A DNA stretch of 64,000 nt from Bacillota bacterium (lineage in GTDB: Bacteria; Bacillota; Clostridia; Lachnospirales; Lachnospiraceae). This document shows positions 61,219 to 64,000 of this stretch, piece after piece; within the stretch, counting starts at the first letter, position 1, and every line of letters begins with the position of its first letter. The position numbers and the translations under genes are program-made. The DNA lies in NCBI GenBank assembly GCA_023435645.1, contig JAEYRK010000001.1:44871-108870 (forward strand), read 5' to 3'. Under the pieces are notes generated by a model. The model saw only the letters and a program-made list of their open reading frames with translations, ran no database searches and had not been told where the DNA came from.

Positions 61219-63369
61219 TTAATACTTCATATTCTCAATAACAGCATTATATACGGCAATACTGTACTCCCTCTGATTATTAATGCTAAGAATTTCGTCG
61301 ATATCCTCCTCTGAAAGCAGATACACATGCTCCAGCTCACCCATAATCTGATCTCTTACGTAATCCAGATCAGTTTTAATTCCAAGCATAGTAGCCAGCT
61401 CAATATACTTATCATATCGCTTTAAGCCCTTAATCAGGGAATCCAAGGCCTCGGGATATCTCTTCATAGCATAATAATTATTATAGGAATTCAGCTGCTT
61501 GTTCACAAACATTACGGTCATGATTCTCTCATATAGCTCAATGTCCTCATCCCGTAGCTCCATACCGTATACCTCATTATACGCTTCCGTATACTTCTGG
61601 CGATCAAAGTAGGTCTTAGCATTCTTAATGCTGACAGAGTAGGTAAATATGCTTGTACCAATCAGAAGCAGGGCCACCATAATACCAAAGAAGGTGAATA
61701 CTACCGTTGCACCCAGCTTGTTGATTCTTCCTTCGATCTCCTCATAATCATCGATCAGCTCAATGACCTTCTTTTCCTTTTTCGGCTTCTTGGGCTTCTT
61801 CTCCTTCTTAGCCTTAGGTGCCTCCGCTTGTTCCTCACCGGGAACAGCCCTCCTCGGTGCATCCTTAACCTCTTCTATGTTTTCGGGAGTATTCTTCTTT
61901 CCCTTCTTCCCTTTTGCTTTTTTCTTTTCCTTCGTTGTCGCGGACTCCTCTGAAGCCTTGCTCTGCTTCGCTTCCTTGATCGACTTCTCGTCCACCACAT
62001 TTCCGAACAGCTTACCAAATAAGCCCTTTCCCTTTGTAGCTTTACTCTTTGCAGCCTTCTCCTTTTTATTCCCAGTCGTTCCTTTTTCCTTGCCCTTGGA
62101 TTTCTTGGCCTTCCCCTTCGGGGTAGGCTCCGGCTGTTCCGGTATCGAATAGCTCTGGTCAGCATCCTCCAGATCATCCAGACCTGATACTGCTTTTAAC
62201 GCATCCGAGAAAACCTCTCCTACATCACTCGGCATACTAACAGACTTTGACTTATCCACAGGATTATTTAATAATTCCGTAATCGCCCTCACATCTGCTG
62301 CCACAGGATCATCTTCCCCGAATTGTCCTAAGAGACTTAAGAATTCCTCTTCCTCTGTCTGTGCTGCAACCTCCTGACTGGTCGTATCAGAGCTATTAAA
62401 ATCCCTATCACCATTCATCGGCTCAAGTAAATCCTCATCGGAGTCATTTTCCTCCTCAGAAAATCCAAATCCACTCAAAAGCTCACCTAGGGAAGGATCA
62501 TAGCTTTCGTCCTCTAATTCTTCCATTGCCGGATTAGAGAATTGATCTAGAAAGTCCAGATCAATATTATCTTGGATACCCTGAAGAGAGGCATCAGTCT
62601 CCAAACCGGGACTAGCCTCCAAAGCCTCAGGTTGAGTTCCAAATGGCCCGGGCTCATGAGAAGCAATGAACTGCATAGATTCATCTATATCCGCATCCTG
62701 AGGACTGTCCCCAGTCCCTGTGCGATCTATATTCGATCCCTGTTGGAAGTCATCCATACCTATGTAATCTAAATCCATATCCTGCCGGAGCATCTCAGGC
62801 TCCAGGTAACCCAGGTCTCCGTCCTGTGGAAGCTTCCCTGACTCCCGGTTACCTATTTCTTCGTCCTGCGAATGTTTATTAGACTCCAAATGATCTAAGT
62901 CAAGCCCCTGTAGGAGCTCCTCGTAACTCTGATTGAGTGTATCCATCTCCTGTGAAGGAGCCTTATGTATTTCCTTATCCTGCTCCTTCTGAGCTGCTTC
63001 CTTCATGGAAGGAGTAAGCTCTTCTCCAAGGAATTCTTCTGAAGATCCATACAGCTCTTCGTCACTGATTACGATCAGATCATCCAAATCCTCATGAATA
63101 TTAAACTGATCAAAATCAGCAAGGTCCGCCGGATCAATCTGTCCCGGGCGAATATCCTTGCCTTTGTTGTAAGCCTTCACAGGCTCTGCAATCCGCAGCT
63201 CCTGAGGCTTTCTATATATATTTTCAATTGGTTCAGCACTATTTTTGACAGAATTTAATAGACTGTCAAGATAGGATTCATCGGTTTGCACCTGCTTCTT
63301 ATCTAGGCAGTCCTCACAGTATTCAATTCCATCAGAAATATTTTTCTTACACAATCTGCATTTTGCCAT
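61219..63369 (-). CDS. Zinc-ribbon/acidic-linker/membrane/TPR-like protein, 716 aa
   Basis: The product has a mosaic layout. Residues 1-25 are a zinc ribbon (CRLCKK and CEDC). From about 70 to 400 it is very acidic and low-complexity, with degenerate repeats built on DLDYxG and QDxDI. From about 400 to 550 it is Lys-rich (KGKAKKSKGKEKG). One membrane segment lies at about 553-579 (VVFTFFGIMVALLLIGTSIF). The last 137 residues are helical and TPR-like (TYFDRQKYTEAYNEVYGMEL), probably outside the membrane. No catalytic motif is seen. It lies between cheW and hisH. Function is unknown. Confidence 0.75.
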   Translation of the reverse strand: MAKCRLCKKNISDGIEYCEDCLDKKQVQTDESYLDSLLNSVKNSAEPIENIYRKPQELRIAEPVKAYNKGKDIRPGQIDPADLADFDQFNIHEDLDDLIVISDEELYGSSEEFLGEELTPSMKEAAQKEQDKEIHKAPSQEMDTLNQSYEELLQGLDLDHLESNKHSQDEEIGNRESGKLPQDGDLGYLEPEMLRQDMDLDYIGMDDFQQGSNIDRTGTGDSPQDADIDESMQFIASHEPGPFGTQPEALEASPGLETDASLQGIQDNIDLDFLDQFSNPAMEELEDESYDPSLGELLSGFGFSEEENDSDEDLLEPMNGDRDFNSSDTTSQEVAAQTEEEEFLSLLGQFGEDDPVAADVRAITELLNNPVDKSKSVSMPSDVGEVFSDALKAVSGLDDLEDADQSYSIPEQPEPTPKGKAKKSKGKEKGTTGNKKEKAAKSKATKGKGLFGKLFGNVVDEKSIKEAKQSKASEESATTKEKKKAKGKKGKKNTPENIEEVKDAPRRAVPGEEQAEAPKAKKEKKPKKPKKEKKVIELIDDYEEIEGRINKLGATVVFTFFGIMVALLLIGTSIFTYSVSIKNAKTYFDRQKYTEAYNEVYGMELRDEDIELYERIMTVMFVNKQLNSYNNYYAMKRYPEALDSLIKGLKRYDKYIELATMLGIKTDLDYVRDQIMGELEHVYLLSEEDIDEILSINNQREYSIAVYNAVIENMKY

Positions 63370-63419
63370 TCGACACCGTCCATATTTCCTTCATGATGGA
63401 TAAGTAGAAGGGTTTATCC

Positions 63420-63899
63420 TTATGCTAATTTTATATCCGGATTGATATCAGTGATCAGCTTACGAAGCTCTAGAATTTCAACCTTTTTTCCATCCGTATT
63501 CAAGATGGCAACAACTGCTTCTTTAACCGGGGTACTGAGCTTCTTTCCCGGCTTTATGACATGAGCTGTTGTAGTTCTATGCATCCCGATGACATCATCG
63601 ACTAGAAATGCAATATTCATATGATTAATACTCGTAACGATGATCAGCCTCTGCTCACTGTTACTTGTATCGGCTAATTTTAAGCTTTTCATAATATCAA
63701 CGATCGGAATAATAAAATCTCTGGGCATAATCAAGCCTTTGATATTCGGATGCGAGTTGGGAATCTTGGTTGGCTTAGTGTCATATGGTAGGATTTCCCT
63801 GATATCATTGATATCAACGCCATACCTGTTACCTCCGGCACTAAATTCCAGGATCTCTATCTCTCTTGTCTCTTCGCCCAATAGTAATTCCTTCTCCAT
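63420..63899 (-). CDS. CheW-domain chemotaxis coupling protein
   Basis: A 159-aa protein consisting of a single CheW domain. Recognisable segments are EILEFSAGGNRYGVDINDIREIL, HPNIKGLIMPRDFIIPIVDI and FLVDDVIGMHR. CheW-like proteins couple receptors to CheA; the IMPRDF form resembles the CheV N-terminal domain, but no receiver domain follows. No other chemotaxis gene is in view. GGAGG precedes the ATG and a promoter lies upstream. Confidence 0.9.
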   Translation of the reverse strand: MEKELLLGEETREIEILEFSAGGNRYGVDINDIREILPYDTKPTKIPNSHPNIKGLIMPRDFIIPIVDIMKSLKLADTSNSEQRLIIVTSINHMNIAFLVDDVIGMHRTTTAHVIKPGKKLSTPVKEAVVAILNTDGKKVEILELRKLITDINPDIKLA

Positions 63900-63962
63900 G
63901 TTGCATCCTCCGTACAGTTTTGCTTATTTTCCTATGTATCAATCAGATTATAACTTATTTCT

Positions 63963-63991
63963 ATTATAGTATAAATATAAAAATATTACAA
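63963..63991 (-). promoter_or_regulatory. Sigma-A promoter of the CheW-domain gene
   Basis: TTGTAA (63986-63991) and TATAAT (63963-63968) with a 17-nt spacer; the leader is about 55 nt. Confidence 0.6.
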
Positions 63992-64000
63992 ATAAAAACT

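Noticed and set aside
61763..62152. 129-codon plus-strand ORF in the 716-aa gene
   Set aside because: Phe/Ser-rich shadow of the Lys-rich tract on the other strand.

Overview
The window is chromosomal DNA from an endospore-forming, low-to-moderate-GC Clostridia, most likely a member of the Lachnospiraceae. Supporting signs are an alpha/beta-type SASP, YlbJ and GerW/YtfJ sporulation proteins, a SEDS-PBP pair, DAK2/FakA beside Asp23, a large 2-hydroxyacyl-CoA dehydratase activase, the Pta-AckA pair and strong AGGAGG ribosome binding sites. No rRNA, tRNA, IS element, prophage or CRISPR array was found. Most genes lie on the minus strand, so operons read from high to low coordinates.

Layout. 1-5.6 kb: start of a Nudix hydrolase (cut by the window edge), then a class B PBP, a SEDS glycosyltransferase and a U32 peptidase-family protein. 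5.8-11.1 kb: zapA, ruvAB, a small zinc-ribbon protein and a cardiolipin synthase fused to a PF06541 membrane domain. 11.5-23 kb: a scrambled version of the Bacillus ylb neighbourhood (tmcAL, yceD-rpmF, coaD, rsmD, ylbJ) with pta-ackA, pepF, a YprB-like nuclease and a SASP. 23.4-27 kb: citrate synthase, a stand-alone PF06541 protein and an L,D-transpeptidase. 27.2-34.7 kb: a surface-glycan cluster with two GT2 enzymes, UDP-galactopyranose mutase and two very large polytopic membrane proteins. 34.9-42 kb: recG, a GntR-controlled ABC exporter, a DUF1653 protein and FakA/Asp23. 42.5-51.2 kb: rpmB and a long run of minus-strand genes from corA to a DUF523 protein, including a rhomboid-like protein and two ABC-2 permeases without an ATPase. 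51.6-56.4 kb: a LysM protein and the dehydratase activase, which is split by a frameshift. 56.6-64 kb: an amino acid permease, a TPR protein, ung, hisF, hisH, a 716-residue zinc-ribbon/TPR membrane protein and a CheW-domain protein.

How the genes fit together. There is an envelope theme: SEDS-PBP, L,D-transpeptidase, LysM protein, galactofuranose-type glycan cluster, lipid synthesis (Cls fusion, FakA) and ABC exporters. Housekeeping DNA and RNA functions are interleaved with it (RuvAB, RecG, Ung, RsmD, TmcAL, L28, L32).

The points most worth a second look are the PF06541-cardiolipin synthase fusion, two intergenic minisatellites (25-bp and 13-bp periods, the first overlapping a stop codon), the long structured corA leader behind a perfect consensus promoter, the frameshifted activase, the rhomboid-like protein with no visible catalytic serine, and two tiny membrane-protein genes (41 and 45 aa).
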